Below, piece by piece: positions 17,759 through 27,171 of a stretch of DNA of 64,000 bases. Below the pieces are notes generated by a model. That model made no database searches. It worked only from the letters and a program-made list of their open reading frames with translations, and had not been told where the DNA came from. The stretch comes from AC-49 sp963766605 (GTDB lineage: Bacteria; Actinomycetota; Thermoleophilia; Solirubrobacterales; Solirubrobacteraceae): assembly GCA_963766605.1 (NCBI GenBank), contig CAVYAT010000004.1, positions 1 to 64,000 on the forward strand, in the 5' to 3' direction. Both the position numbers and the translations under genes were made by a program. Positions within the stretch are counted from its first letter, which is position 1. Each line of letters starts with the position of its first letter.

Positions 17759-19656
17759 ATGAGCTTTCGCAGTCGCCTGACGCTGTTCTTCGTCGCCATC
17801 GTCATCGTGCCGATGGTTGCGATGGCCGTCGTCCTCTTCCGCCTGCTGTCCGACAACGAGTCGGGCAAGGCCGACGCGCGGCTGGCCGCCAACCAGGCCG
17901 CGGCGATCGGGCTGGCGCAGGCCGCAACCGAAAGCGCGAAGACGCCAAGCGGTCATGATCGGGTCGACCGACGCCGCCCTCGCGACCGCGATCCGCCGTC
18001 AGGACTCCGCCGCGATCCAGGAGCGCCTGGTGCAGCTCCGTCGCCTCGACCGCCTCGCCCGGATCGCCGTCTACTCGCCCACCGGCTCGACCGCTCGCCG
18101 ACAGCGGCAGCCCGCTGTCGGTCTTCCCCGCCAAGCGTCCCGCTGCAGGACGCCGAGGGCAAGCCGTTCGGCTCGCTGCAGGTCTCGACGCAGACCGCCG
18201 GCCACTACGTCTCGCTCGTGCGTACGACCACCGGCCTCAACGCCGTCGTCTACGCCGGCGACGGCGTGATCGCCAGCGCGCTCCCCGGCGTCCAGACGCG
18301 CCGCGCTCCCCGGCCAGCGCGGCGCACATCATGCTCGACGGCAAGCGCTACCGCGTCGACCACGTTCCCCGCCCCGGGTTCGGCGCGGGCGGCGTCCGCG
18401 TCTCGCTGCTGGACTCGACCAAGCGCACGTCGGCTGCGATCAGCCACAGCCGCGAGCTCGTCGCGTGCATCCTGATCGGCTTCTTCATCCTCGCCTTCAC
18501 CTTCGCGCTGTTCGTCTCGCGCTCGCTGCAGCGCCAGATCGCCGACTTCCTCGACGCGGCCAAGCGCATCGGCCAGGGCGACTTCTCGGCCAAGGTGCCG
18601 ACCCACGGCCACGACGAGTTCGCCGCGCTCGGCGAGCAGTTCAACGTGATGGCCGCGCAGCTCGAGGCGCGCCTGGAACAGATCGGGACCCAGCAGGAGC
18701 GCCTGCGAGATCTCGATGCGCCGGATCGGCGAGACGTTCGCCTCCAACCTCGACCGCGACGCGCTGCTGGACATCGTCGTCCACGCCGCCAAGGACGGCG
18801 TCGGGGCAACGGGCGGCCGGGCGCGCCTGCGCAGCGAGGACGGGACGCTCAAGGAGGTCGTCGAGGCCGGCTCGCTCGACGGGATGATGGAGGCGATGCT
18901 GCTCGCCGGAGACCGAGGTCCTGCGCTCGCGGCGATGCCGCACGGCGTCACGTCCGGCGGCGCCAGCGCGCTCGTCGCACCCGCTGCGCGGCGACGGCGA
19001 CGACCGGGCTGCTCGGCGGCGTCGTCTCGGTCGCGCGCGAGCGGCCGTTCTCGCCCGAGGAGCGCGACCTCTTCGACTACCTCGTCGGGCAGGCCTCGGT
19101 CTCGCTGGAGAACGTCGGCCTGCACGAGGTCGTCGAGCGCCAGGCCGTCACCGACGACCTGACCGGCCTGTCCAACCGCCGCCGCTTCCAGGACGCGATC
19201 GCGGGCGAGGTCGAGCGCGCGCGGCGCTTCAAGCAGGGCGTCGGGCTGGTGATGCTCGACATCGACGACTTCAAGCGCGGTCAACGACACCTATGGCCAC
19301 CAGCAGGGCGACGCCGTCCTCAAGGAGGTCGCGCGCGTGCTGCGCGAGTCGTCGCGCGAGATCGACGAGCCGGCCCGCTACGGCGGCGAGGAGCTGGTCG
19401 ATGGTGCTCCCCGGCGCCGACCTCGACGGCGCCTACCTGCTCGGCGAGCGCGTGCGCGTGGCGGTCGAGCAGCTCGAGATGCCGATCCTCGAAGACGGCG
19501 ATGCCAAGCCGCTGAAGGTGACCGTCAGCCTCGGCGTCGCGGCACAGTCCGGCGCGCACGCGGACCTCCGTCGGCCTCATCGCCGCCGCCGATGCGGCAC
19601 TCTATGAGGCCAAGCGTGCGGGCAAGAACAAGACCGATGCGCGCCGAGTAGGGTAG
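17759..19656 (+). CDS. membrane sensor diguanylate cyclase (HAMP-GAF-GGDEF), multiple frameshifts
   Basis: The protein makes c-di-GMP from two GTP. Reading across frames gives: N-terminal membrane helix (FFVAIVIVPMVAMAVVLF), an extracytoplasmic sensor region, a second helix (ILIGFFILAFTFALFV), HAMP (RIGQGDFSAKVPTHGHDEF), a GAF-like segment (GETFASNLDRDALLDIVV) and a GGDEF domain. The last contains DDLTGLSNRRRF, MLDIDDFK, VNDTYGHQQGD and active-site RYGGEEL. An RxxD inhibitory site (REID) lies five residues before GGEEL. The start at ATG 17759 is supported by the membrane helix, the stop at 19654-19656 by GKNK. At least six single-base breaks occur; the conserved blocks argue for consensus errors. 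Confidence 0.82.
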
Positions 19657-19664
19657 GGGCGAAC

Positions 19665-20312
19665 ATGGGACTGCTGGACGACGCAATCCGGGAACACCTC
19701 GAGCTCAAGCGACTGCACGGCGCCGATCCCGACCGAGATCGCCCGCCAGCAGCACGAGGCGCTCGATCCGCCCGGCACCGAGCCGGTCGGCGGGAGCGAC
19801 GCCGTCCACGTGGCCGCGGAGCCGGCCGCCGTCGAGCGGCGCCGCCGCCGGCCGTCGAGCCCGAGCCAGTGCCCCCGCCGGAGTCCGCCCCCGAGCCGGT
19901 CGCCTACGAGCCGCCGCCCGAGCCGACGCTCCCGCCGCCGACGCATGTCGAGACCCGGCTGCCGGCCGAGCCCCACCACGAGGCCCAGCCACTTGCCGAG
20001 GAGCCGGCCGCGGGAGACGCGTTCGACATGCAGACCGCGCCGCCGGTCGACTCGGCGATCATCCACCAGCCGACGGCCGAGTACGCCGTCGAGGACCTCG
20101 AGTCGCTTCGCGACGACCGCGAGCGCCCGCCCGAGCCGGAGCCCGCGGCACCCGAGCCCGACCCCGACGACGACGTCCTGTCGGCCGACGAGGCCGACGA
20201 CGACGTCGCCGACGAGGACGTCCTCGAGGAGACGCCCGAGTTCCTGCAGGAGACGCCCGAGCACGACCGTCTGTGGTTCGAGCAGAAGCCACCGCGCGAC
20301 TTCGATTTCTGA
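19665..20312 (+). CDS. conserved acidic/proline-rich protein, one frameshift
   Basis: It begins with a conserved N-terminus MGLLDDAIREHLELKRLHGAD and continues, after a one-base break near 19735, as TEIARQQHEALDPPG. A long low-complexity Pro/Glu/Asp region and the end LWFEQKPPRDFDF follow. Small proteins of this layout (conserved N-terminal helix, disordered acidic middle, short C-terminal motif) are common and uncharacterised in actinobacteria. No membrane segment. It starts nine bases after the cyclase stop, so it is likely cotranscribed. Function unknown. Confidence 0.65.
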   Translation: MGLLDDAIREHLELKRLHGADPDRDRPPAARGARSARHRAGRRERRRPRGRGAGRRRAAPPPAVEPEPVPPPESAPEPVAYEPPPEPTLPPPTHVETRLPAEPHHEAQPLAEEPAAGDAFDMQTAPPVDSAIIHQPTAEYAVEDLESLRDDRERPPEPEPAAPEPDPDDDVLSADEADDDVADEDVLEETPEFLQETPEHDRLWFEQKPPRDFDF

Positions 20313-21158
20313 GCACCGGCCTCACCTGGCTCGACGTCTTCGCGCCCCGCGCCGCTGGCCGGCAACGGGCTCGCCGTCGTGCACGACGCCGACGACGTCG
20401 ACGCCGCGACGATGCTCGCCTTCGCGCGCGAGACGCGGACTGTCGGAGACGACGTTCGTGCAGACGGCCGACAGCCGGCGCCGACTACGTCAACCGCATC
20501 TTCACCGTCGTCGAGCGAGCTGCCGTTCGCCGGCCATCCGTCGCTGGGGACGGCTGTCGCGATCGCCTACGCGCGCGGCGAAACCAACGCGCGCTACGTC
20601 CAGCGCACGCCCGCCGGCGAGCAGCCGGTCGAGGTGGCGCTCGACGGGCGCCGAGCCCGCGACGTCGATGCTCCAGGAGCCCGCGACGTTCGGCGAGCCG
20701 GGCGACCCCGCCGCCATCGCGGAGGCCTGCGGGCTCGCCCCGGCCGACATCGACGCCGCGCAGGTCGTCTCGACCGGCACGGCCCACCTGATCTGCGTCC
20801 TGCATGACCGTGCAGCGCTGGCGCGTGTAGCCGCGGGTCCAGCGACCGCCCTCAGCGCCGCGGTCGATCCCGGCGACGCCACATGCCTTTTCCTCGCCGC
20901 CCCGACCGCCGATCCCGGACGCTGGCAGGCGCGCAGCTTTTTCCTCGGAACCGACGGCGTCCGCGAGGATCCGGCCACCGGGTCGGCCGCCGGCCCCTGT
21001 GCGCGTACATCGCACACGAGCGTGGCGTCAGCGCCATGACGATCGAGCAGGGCGCCGAGATGGGCCGTCCGAGCATCCTCGACGCGGCGATCGAGGGCGA
21101 TCGCGTCCGGGTCGGCGGCGACGTGCACGTCATCGCCACCGGCACCGTCAACCTGTAG
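20309..21158 (+). CDS. PhzF-family isomerase/epimerase-like protein, multiple frameshifts
   Basis: Joined frames give a PhzF fold of about 283 residues. Features are TWLDVFAPR, GNGLAVVHDADD, the active-site block SETTFVQTAD (Glu is the family catalytic residue), LPFAGHPSLGTAVAIAY, STGTAHLICVL, and EDPATGSAAGPLCAYIAH with the second-half GS motif, then GRPSILDA and a VIATGTVNL end. PhzF isomerises an early phenazine intermediate, but most homologues in genomes without phenazine genes have unknown substrates. No phz genes are nearby. The start is probably the CTG at 20309 or an upstream codon; it overlaps the stop of the acidic protein. At least four one-base breaks. Confidence 0.75.
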
Positions 21159-21178
21159 ATCGCCTCGTTAAACGCGAA

Positions 21179-21198
21179 CGCGCCCCATGCGGGGCGCG
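21179..21198. terminator. strong hairpin downstream of the PhzF gene
   Basis: CGCGCCCC-ATGC-GGGGCGCG is a perfect 8-bp stem with a tetraloop. It lies 20 bases after the PhzF stop. On the minus strand it is followed by a T-rich tail (TTCGCGTTT), so it would also end a minus-strand transcript from the structured region to its right. Confidence 0.65.
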
Positions 21199-21204
21199 CT
21201 CACG

Positions 21205-21345
21205 GCGTCCTGTGGTCACCTCACGGGCAAAGCCCGCGGGTGATGCTGTTGCTGCGAGAGCGGCGGTTCCCCAATCGCGAAACTCTCGCAGTGTCCTCGA
21301 CCCCCCTTTCGGCCCTGGTTTGCGGAGGCTTCACCATCCTTCCCG
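21205..21345. ncRNA. possible structured RNA, family not recognised
   Basis: Three strong pairings fall in 140 bases: TCACC/GGTGA around ACGGGC-AAA-GCCCG (about 21215-21245), CTGCGAGAG with CTCTCGCAG (about 21252-21292), and a C6/GG-rich segment near 21300-21315. No open frame covers it. It could be the leader of the downstream ABC exporter (plus strand) or a small RNA ending at the 21179-21198 hairpin (minus strand). It did not match the consensus of cobalamin, c-di-AMP, c-di-GMP, glycine or SRP RNAs as I remember them. Confidence 0.3.
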
Positions 21346-21372
21346 TGGTCTGGACACCCGTACGAACGCTTC

Positions 21373-21388
21373 TGTGACGGCGATCACA
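21373..21388. promoter_or_regulatory. perfect Crp-type site TGTGA-N6-TCACA
   Basis: TGTGA at 21373-21377, six bases, TCACA at 21384-21388: the exact textbook Crp consensus, 26 bases before the ABC ATPase start. That close to the gene it would suit repression or a leaderless promoter. A Crp-family gene is at 42.9 kb. Confidence 0.55.
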
Positions 21389-21414
21389 CGACCGCTGCTC
21401 GCTACCGTGAATCG

Positions 21415-22348
21415 ATGGCGGCAATCGAGGTCAACGAGGTTCATAAGCACTACGACGGCGTCCACGCCGTCCGCGGCGTCAGCTTCGCGGTCGATCACGG
21501 CGAGGTCTTCTGCCTGCTCGGCCCCAACGGCGCTGGCAAGACGACGATCGCCGAGATCATCGAGGGCCACCGCGTGCCGACGCCGGGGGACGGTCTCCGT
21601 CCTCGGCTATGACCCGGGCAAGGGCGCCCGCGCGCTGCGCGACCGAATCGGGGTCGTCCTTCAGTCGGCGGGGATCCAGGAGGAGCTGACGGTCGGCGAG
21701 CTGCTCGAGATGACCGGCCGCTGGTACTCGAAGTCGCTGGCGCCCGACCACCTGATCGAGCTCGTCGAGCTCGACGCCAAGCGCGACACCCGCGTCCAGG
21801 ATCTCTCGGGCGGCCAGCGGCGGCGACTGGACCTGGCCCTCGGGCTCGTCGGCGATCCCGACGTGCTGTTCCTCGACGAGCCGACGACCGGCTTTGACCC
21901 GCACGCGCGCCGCCACGCGTGGTCGACGATCCGCACGCTGTGCGAGAGCGGCAAGACGGTCTTCCTGACCACCCACTTCATGGATGAGGCGCAGTACCTG
22001 GCCGACCGCGTCGCGGTCATGGTCGACGGGCGCGATCGTCGCCTCTGGCCCGCCCGAGGCGATCGGTGGCCGCGACGAGCTGCCGACCGAGATCCGCTTC
22101 GGGCTGCCCGCCGGCGTCGACCCGACGGCCCTGCCGCAGCTGCCGGGCGCGGCGATCAGCACCAACGAAGGCATCGTGCTCATCACGACCGCCGACGGCG
22201 TCGGCGCCGCCCACGCGATCACCGGCTGGGCGCTGCACAACGCGGCGTCGAGCTGGAGAGCTTCAGCGTCGCCCAGCCGACGCTCGAGGACGTCTACCTG
22301 TCGCTGACGTCGCCGAGCGTCCCCGCCGAGCACGAGGAGGCCCGATGA
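21415..22348 (+). CDS. ABC exporter ATP-binding protein (DrrA-type), three frameshifts
   Basis: This is the ATPase subunit of an ABC-2 exporter, about 310 residues when joined. It has Walker A GPNGAGKTT, a Q-loop in VVLQSAGIQEELT, signature LSGGQRRRLDLALGL, Walker B VLFLDEPTTGFD, switch His in LTTHFMDEA, and a DrrA-like C-terminal tail (LESFSVAQPTLEDVYLSL). It uses ATP to drive export of an unknown drug, lipid or polysaccharide through the permease that follows. Breaks lie near 21590, 22030 and 22250; motifs on both sides are intact. The stop overlaps the permease ATG (ATGA). Confidence 0.88.
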
Positions 22349-23126
22349 CGTCGACGACCGCCGACCTCAAGCTCGCGGCCTGGCAGGTCCGCTACCAGCA
22401 GCGCAGCTTCTGGCGCAACAAGCGCGCCGCGTTCTTCTCGATCGTCTTCCCGGCGATCTTCCTGATCATCTTCGGCGGCCTCAACGGCGGCCACCTGAAG
22501 GTGCGCGGCTCGCTGTCGTTCATCGACTTCTACACGCCGGCGATCATGGCCTACGCGGTGCTGCTGATCTGCTTCAACAGCACGGCGCTCATCATCGCGA
22601 CGCTGCGCGAGCGCGACGTGCTCAAGCGCGTGCGCGTGGCGCCGATCCCCGGGATCGTCTACGGCGCCGGGATCGTCGGCTCGATGCTGATCGTCCTGCT
22701 CGTCGCGGTCGGCGTGCTGTTCCTGTCGGCGTGCCGCTGTACGGCGCGCACCTGCCCGGCAGCAAGACGGTCGGGATGCTCGTCACGCTCGTCCTCGGCG
22801 CCGCGGCGTTCACGACGCTCGGCATCGCCGCGGCGAAGCTGATCGGCAAGCCGGAGAACGGCGCCGGCCTGATCACGGTGATCACGCTGCCGATGATCTT
22901 CCTGTCGAACATCTGGTTCCCGATCGACGGCGCGCCGCAGTGGGTTCAGGACGTCGCCAAGGCGATGCCGCTGCGCCCGCTCGCCGACGGGTTGGAAGCC
23001 GCGTTCGACCCGCGGTACGGCGGCACCGCGATCATGTGGCGCGACCTGATCCCGTTGCTCATCTGGATCGCGATCGGGTCGGCGCTGATGGTCGCCTATC
23101 TGCGCTCGCTGAGCCGCCGCGCGTAG
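22345..23126 (+). CDS. ABC-2 type permease, one frameshift
   Basis: This is an approximately 260-residue membrane subunit with about six helices: AFFSIVFPAIFLIIFGGL, AIMAYAVLLICFNSTAL, IVGSMLIVLLVAVGVLFL, TLVLGAAAFTTLGIAA, VITLPMIFLSNIWFP and LLIWIAIGSALMVAYL. The ERDVLKRVRVAPI loop and the SNIWFPIDGAPQW block are typical of DrrB/ABC-2 permeases. A one-base break near 22728 separates the two halves. It pairs with the preceding ATPase (4-base overlap). Exported compound unknown. Confidence 0.87.
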
Positions 23127-23179
23127 CGGGACCCGCGATAGGGTGCACTGCGCCCGAGGAGACAGAAGAGGGAGTCACG

Positions 23180-24712
23180 ATGGTCGAGGTCGCCGATCGC
23201 GGGCGCAGCCCGTGGGACAACAGCGGTGTGGAGCGCGGCGCCGACGGAATCGCGCGGTACACGAACCGCCCGCCGTCACTGGTCGAGATGCTGCGTCGCA
23301 GCGTCGAGCGGGCGCCGGACGCGACGGCGATCATCGATCTCGGCAACACGCAGCTGACCTACCAGGAGCTGTGGGATCGGTCGGCGCGCGTGGCCGGTGG
23401 CCTGCGCGCGCAGGGCATCGAGCGCGGCGATCGTGTCGCGATCCGCCTCCCCAACGGCCTGGACTGGGTGCTCGCGTTCTGGGGCGCGGAGTTCGCGGGC
23501 GCGGTCGTCGTTCCGGTCAACACGCGCTTCAAGGACTCCGAGGTCGAGTACGTCGTCGGCGACTCCGGCGCGGCGCTGACGATCGAGCCCGGCGTACAGC
23601 TCCCCGATGGCGACCCGCTGGTCGTCGACGACCTGGGGCCCACCGACCTGTCGGCGATCTTCTACACGAGCGGCACCACGGGCTTCCCCAAGGGCGCCAT
23701 GACGTCGCACGAGAACTTCCTCACCAACTCGGAGAACGTGCTCCGCGCATTGGCGATCCCGCGCGAGGAGGGCCCGAACCTCAGCACGCTGGTCAGCGTG
23801 CCGCTGTTCCACGTCACCGGCTGCAACAGCCAGATGATCCCGCTGCTGGAGATCGGCGGGCGTGTGGCGATCCTGTCCAACGCGCTCGATCTCGACGGGA
23901 TCATCACCGCGATGAACGACATCCCGATCACGCACATGGTCACGGTGCCGGCCGTCTACTACGCGCTGCTGAACCACCCGCGGCTCGCCGACATCGACAC
24001 GTCGCGCCTGCTCGGCATCAGCTACGGCGGTGCGCCGATGGCCGCGACGCTCGTCCACGCCCTCGGCGACCGCTTCCCGGGCGCGCGCCGTGGCAACGGC
24101 TTCGGGCTCACCGAGTCGTGCTCGCTGCTGTCCTCGCTGCCCGAGGAGGACGCGGCCGAGCACGCCGACTCGGTCGGCTATGCGATGCCGGTCGTCGACC
24201 TGGCGATCGACCAGCCCGATCCGCAGAGCGGCGTCGGCGAGCTGCTGGCGCGCGGGCCGAACATCGTCCAGGGCTACTGGAACAAGGCCGAGGCCACGGC
24301 CGAGACGTTCGTCGACGGCTGGTTGCACACCGGCGACCTGGCGCGGATCGACGACGACGGCCTGCTCTACATCGTCGACCGCAAGAAGGACATGATCAAT
24401 CGCGGCGGCGAGAACGTCTACTCGGTCGAGGTCGAGGCGGCGCTGGCCGGCGCGCCGGGGGTCGGCGAGGCGTCGGTGATCGGCGTGCCCGACGACATGA
24501 TGGGCGAGAAGGTCGGCGCGGTGATCGTGCCGGCGCCGGGCGCCGAGGTCGATCCACAGGCGGTCGTCGCCTACGCGCGCGGGCAGATCGCCGACTTCAA
24601 GGTTCCGCAGTACATCTCGCTGCGCAGCGAGCCGCTGCCGCGCAATCCGGGCGGGAAGGTGCTGAAGGCGCAGTTGCGTGAAGAGACAACGTGGGGAGAT
24701 CCACTGCGGTGA
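23180..24712 (+). CDS. acyl-CoA synthetase / AMP-dependent ligase
   Basis: This 510-residue adenylate-forming ligase activates a carboxylic acid to acyl-AMP and then acyl-CoA. Visible features are the P-loop YTSGTTGFPKGAM, VPLFHVTG, NGFGLTESC, GYWNKAEAT, LHTGDLARIDDDGLLYIV, the hinge DRKKDMINRGGENV and the C-terminal lysine in NPGGKVLK. The ATG at 23180 is preceded by GAGGGAG. The family is broad: fatty acid, cyclohexane or aryl acids are all possible. The next gene is a phosphotriesterase-like amidohydrolase on the same strand 41 bases on, which suggests a shared catabolic route. No frame breaks from here to about 57.8 kb. Confidence 0.9.
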   Translation: MVEVADRGRSPWDNSGVERGADGIARYTNRPPSLVEMLRRSVERAPDATAIIDLGNTQLTYQELWDRSARVAGGLRAQGIERGDRVAIRLPNGLDWVLAFWGAEFAGAVVVPVNTRFKDSEVEYVVGDSGAALTIEPGVQLPDGDPLVVDDLGPTDLSAIFYTSGTTGFPKGAMTSHENFLTNSENVLRALAIPREEGPNLSTLVSVPLFHVTGCNSQMIPLLEIGGRVAILSNALDLDGIITAMNDIPITHMVTVPAVYYALLNHPRLADIDTSRLLGISYGGAPMAATLVHALGDRFPGARRGNGFGLTESCSLLSSLPEEDAAEHADSVGYAMPVVDLAIDQPDPQSGVGELLARGPNIVQGYWNKAEATAETFVDGWLHTGDLARIDDDGLLYIVDRKKDMINRGGENVYSVEVEAALAGAPGVGEASVIGVPDDMMGEKVGAVIVPAPGAEVDPQAVVAYARGQIADFKVPQYISLRSEPLPRNPGGKVLKAQLREETTWGDPLR

Positions 24713-24753
24713 CGTCGTCCGAAGGACGGAATCGCTTACGGAAGGACAACGAG

Positions 24754-25716
24754 ATGGCGAACGTAGAGACCGTCCTCGGCCCCGTCGAGGCCTCAGAGCT
24801 GGGCCGCACGCTGGCCCATGAGCACCTGCGCACGACCGACGAGGCGGTCCGCGAGCAGTGGCCCGGCCGTTACGACGAGCAGGCCGAGCAGGCAGCGGCG
24901 GCCGAGGCGATCCGCGCGGCGCAGGAGCACGGGATCCAGACGATCGTCGACCCGACGGCGATGTTCCTGGGGCGCGACGTGAACTTCATGCGCGCGGTCG
25001 CGCAGGAGACCGGCGCGCACGTGATCGCGGCGACCGGGATCTACACCTACGACCACCTGCCGCAGTACTTCGTCAACCGCACCGCCGAGCAGATCGCTGC
25101 CCACTTCGTCGATGACATCCGCGACGGCATCCAGGGAACCGGCATCAAGGCGGCGTTCCTGAAGTGCGCGGCCGACGAGCCCGGGGTCAACGCGAACGTC
25201 GAGAAGGTCCACCGCGCGGTCGCTCAGGCCCATCGTGAGACCGGCGCGCCGATCATCGCCCACTCGCGGCCCGCCTCCCAGACCGGCCCCCGCCAGGTCG
25301 AGATCTTCGAGGAGGAGGGCGTCGACCTGTCGCGCGTCGTGATCGCCCACTGCGGCGACACCGACGACATCGACTACATCGAGGGACTGCTGGCCAAGGG
25401 CGTCTACGTCGGGCTGGATCGCTTCGGGCTCAACATGTTCCTGCCGACCGCGCAGCGCAATCCCACGGCGGCCGAGCTGCTGCGCCGTGGCCACGCCGAG
25501 CGGCTGCACTTCTCGCAGGACTTCTGCTGCACCATCGACTACTTCCCGGAAGAGGCACGCGCGCAGATCGAGGCCTCGGGCGCGCTGGACAACTGGTCGC
25601 TGACGATGATCTTCGACCACGTGTTCCCGTACCTGCGCGAGCAGGGCGTGCTCGACGACGACGTCGAGAAGACGCTGCTCGTCGACAACCCGCGCCGCTG
25701 GCTGAGCGGCTCGTGA
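24754..25716 (+). CDS. phosphotriesterase-family metal hydrolase
   Basis: This 320-residue amidohydrolase-superfamily barrel has all binuclear-metal ligands of phosphotriesterase-related proteins. They are His22 and His24 in LAHEHLRT, the carbamylated Lys137 in AAFLKCAA, His170 in IIAHSRP, His199 in VIAHCGDTDD and Asp256 in HFSQDF. Family members hydrolyse lactones or organophosphates. The pairing with an acyl-CoA synthetase makes lactone or ester hydrolysis more plausible than organophosphate breakdown. The ATG at 24754 (AAGGAC upstream) fits the family N-terminus (ETVLGPVEASELG). Its TGA overlaps the next gene's GTG. Confidence 0.87.
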   Translation: MANVETVLGPVEASELGRTLAHEHLRTTDEAVREQWPGRYDEQAEQAAAAEAIRAAQEHGIQTIVDPTAMFLGRDVNFMRAVAQETGAHVIAATGIYTYDHLPQYFVNRTAEQIAAHFVDDIRDGIQGTGIKAAFLKCAADEPGVNANVEKVHRAVAQAHRETGAPIIAHSRPASQTGPRQVEIFEEEGVDLSRVVIAHCGDTDDIDYIEGLLAKGVYVGLDRFGLNMFLPTAQRNPTAAELLRRGHAERLHFSQDFCCTIDYFPEEARAQIEASGALDNWSLTMIFDHVFPYLREQGVLDDDVEKTLLVDNPRRWLSGS

Positions 25717-26330
25717 GGTCGCTGGCCCTCGGCGCGGCTGCCGTCGCGGCGGTCGCGCTGAGCGCCGTGGGCGCCTCGGGATCGCCCGGCGTGTCCTGCC
25801 CGAGCCATCACATCCAGGTCCTACGCGCGGCGGGTGCCGTCCGCGTGATCATCGACGTCGCGCACGTCCACCTCGGCGAGCGCGCGATCCTCGTGTGCAA
25901 GAGCGGTCACGGCGTCGTCATCGGCCACAAGCTCGTGTCGCCCGAGGACCAGAACGACCACATCCTGGCGGTCCTCATCACCAACGACTTCGCGGCACTG
26001 GTGCAGAACAGCTTCGCCTCCGACGGCGACGGCCAGGTCGACGTCGTCGTCGCCCGGGCGTCGACGCACCATGTGGTCGTGCGGACGTTCGGGAGCACGG
26101 ATCCGTCGGGCGTCGTGCGCACGGTGCTCGGCACGCACGGCATGGTCGCGTGGATCGACGGCGCCGGGGTGCTCAAGGCATCCGCGCCCGGTGGCGTTTC
26201 CGGCGGCTGCGTGTTCGACCACGGGCCGGTCACCGCGTCGTCGCTGCATCGCAGCGGCAACACGGTGACCTGGACGGACGGCGCCACGCCGCACACGGCG
26301 CCGCTGACGACGGCAGCCTGCGTTCCCTAG
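25713..26330 (+). CDS. exported protein of unknown function
   Basis: This 205-residue protein starts at a GTG overlapping the previous stop (GTGA). It has an Ala-rich signal peptide (RSLALGAAAVAAVALSAVGASG) and then a beta-rich domain with conserved-looking Cys pairs (SCPSHH, LVCKSGH, GGCVFDH, AACVP). No family recognised. The four cysteines suggest two disulfides in an extracytoplasmic domain. Coupled translation with the metal hydrolase may be incidental. It ends in a CTAG shared with the convergent gene. Confidence 0.65.
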   Translation: MRSLALGAAAVAAVALSAVGASGSPGVSCPSHHIQVLRAAGAVRVIIDVAHVHLGERAILVCKSGHGVVIGHKLVSPEDQNDHILAVLITNDFAALVQNSFASDGDGQVDVVVARASTHHVVVRTFGSTDPSGVVRTVLGTHGMVAWIDGAGVLKASAPGGVSGGCVFDHGPVTASSLHRSGNTVTWTDGATPHTAPLTTAACVP

Positions 26331-26677
26331 ATGATCATCACCGTCTGCGCGTCGTCGGGATCGACCTTGACGTTGACCGCGTCGCCGGTCGTCAGCGGGT
26401 TGGACGGGTAGACGTACTGGTTGATCGTGACCGTGTACGGCTCGCCGGCGGCCGGCGTGACGGTCAGCGCGATCACGTTCTCCGCGCCGCCGGGGGCGTC
26501 GGTCTTGCCCGTCGGCTCCATCGAGTCGATCGTCGCCGCCGTGTCGACGCCGACCTTCATCAGCTTCTGGGCCTTGTTGGCGAGCGCCATCTGGCCCGCG
26601 TCGGCGCCGGCGCCGACCTTGCTGGTCATGTTCTGAGCCGACTCTGCGGCCCCCCGCAGCTTGTCCATGAATCCCAT
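26327..26677 (-). CDS. small conserved protein of unknown function
   Basis: This 116-residue protein has an amphipathic start (MGFMDKLRGAAESAQNMTSK) resembling small actinobacterial envelope or phage-shock-like peptides. A beta-rich C-terminal half follows (VIALTVTPAAGEPYTVTIN, LTTGDAVNVKVDPDD) that looks like an OB or SHOCT-adjacent small fold. No signal peptide and no Cys. Its stop shares the CTAG with the convergent exported protein. Function not assigned. Confidence 0.6.
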   Translation of the reverse strand: MGFMDKLRGAAESAQNMTSKVGAGADAGQMALANKAQKLMKVGVDTAATIDSMEPTGKTDAPGGAENVIALTVTPAAGEPYTVTINQYVYPSNPLTTGDAVNVKVDPDDAQTVMII

Positions 26678-26719
26678 TGCCCGCGCTCCCCTTGGTGGTG
26701 TGGTGTGGCGGGCCCGACT

Positions 26720-27169
26720 CTAATGCGCCGGAAGTTGTTGCGCCAGGCGCGCCATCGCCTTCTCGTTTCCGCGACGCAGGATCGAGCGGACGATCGCTGC
26801 CAGCGCGCGGTCGGGCAGCGGGGCCTGCTGCCACGCGTAGGTGAAGGTGATCTTCGTGCCGCCGTCGGGTAGCTCGGTCAGCTCGTAGGTGCCGTTGCCG
26901 ACGCGCTTGCCCTTGGCGCTGATGTTGCGCTCGACGATCCGGTTGGGCGGGCTCGCGTCGATGACCTCGATGTCGACGGGCTCCTTGCGGCCGCCGGCCT
27001 TGGAGTGGACATGGGCCTTGGAGCCGATGCCGCGGTCGGGGCCGGAGAACGACCAGTCGACGAGCATGTGGTCGGTGAACGGCTCGTGGTTGGCCATCAC
27101 GTCGAGGAACGCGAAGACGGTCTGCGGAGGCTGGGGGACGTCGATGGAGACGGAGACTGGATCGGGCAT
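26720..27169 (-). CDS. SRPBCC-family (polyketide cyclase/START-like) protein
   Basis: This 149-residue protein begins with the SRPBCC pattern VSVSIDVPQPPQTVFAFLDVMANHEPF, then GIGSKAHVHSK, SPPNRIVERNIS, GNGTYELTELPDGGTKITFTYAW, and a long C-terminal helix. This helix-grip fold binds hydrophobic ligands in a cavity. Its ATG is only 27 bases from the divergent TetR start, with a palindrome between. It is thus probably the TetR target, and its ligand may be the inducer class. Confidence 0.8.
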   Translation of the reverse strand: MPDPVSVSIDVPQPPQTVFAFLDVMANHEPFTDHMLVDWSFSGPDRGIGSKAHVHSKAGGRKEPVDIEVIDASPPNRIVERNISAKGKRVGNGTYELTELPDGGTKITFTYAWQQAPLPDRALAAIVRSILRRGNEKAMARLAQQLPAH

Positions 27170-27171
27170 GA

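Noticed and set aside
21205..21345. Known riboswitch (cobalamin, c-di-AMP, c-di-GMP, glycine) or SRP RNA
   Set aside because: Short fragments look similar (GGGAA, GCAAACC, GAAACTCTC) but the order and conserved cores of those families are not met on either strand.
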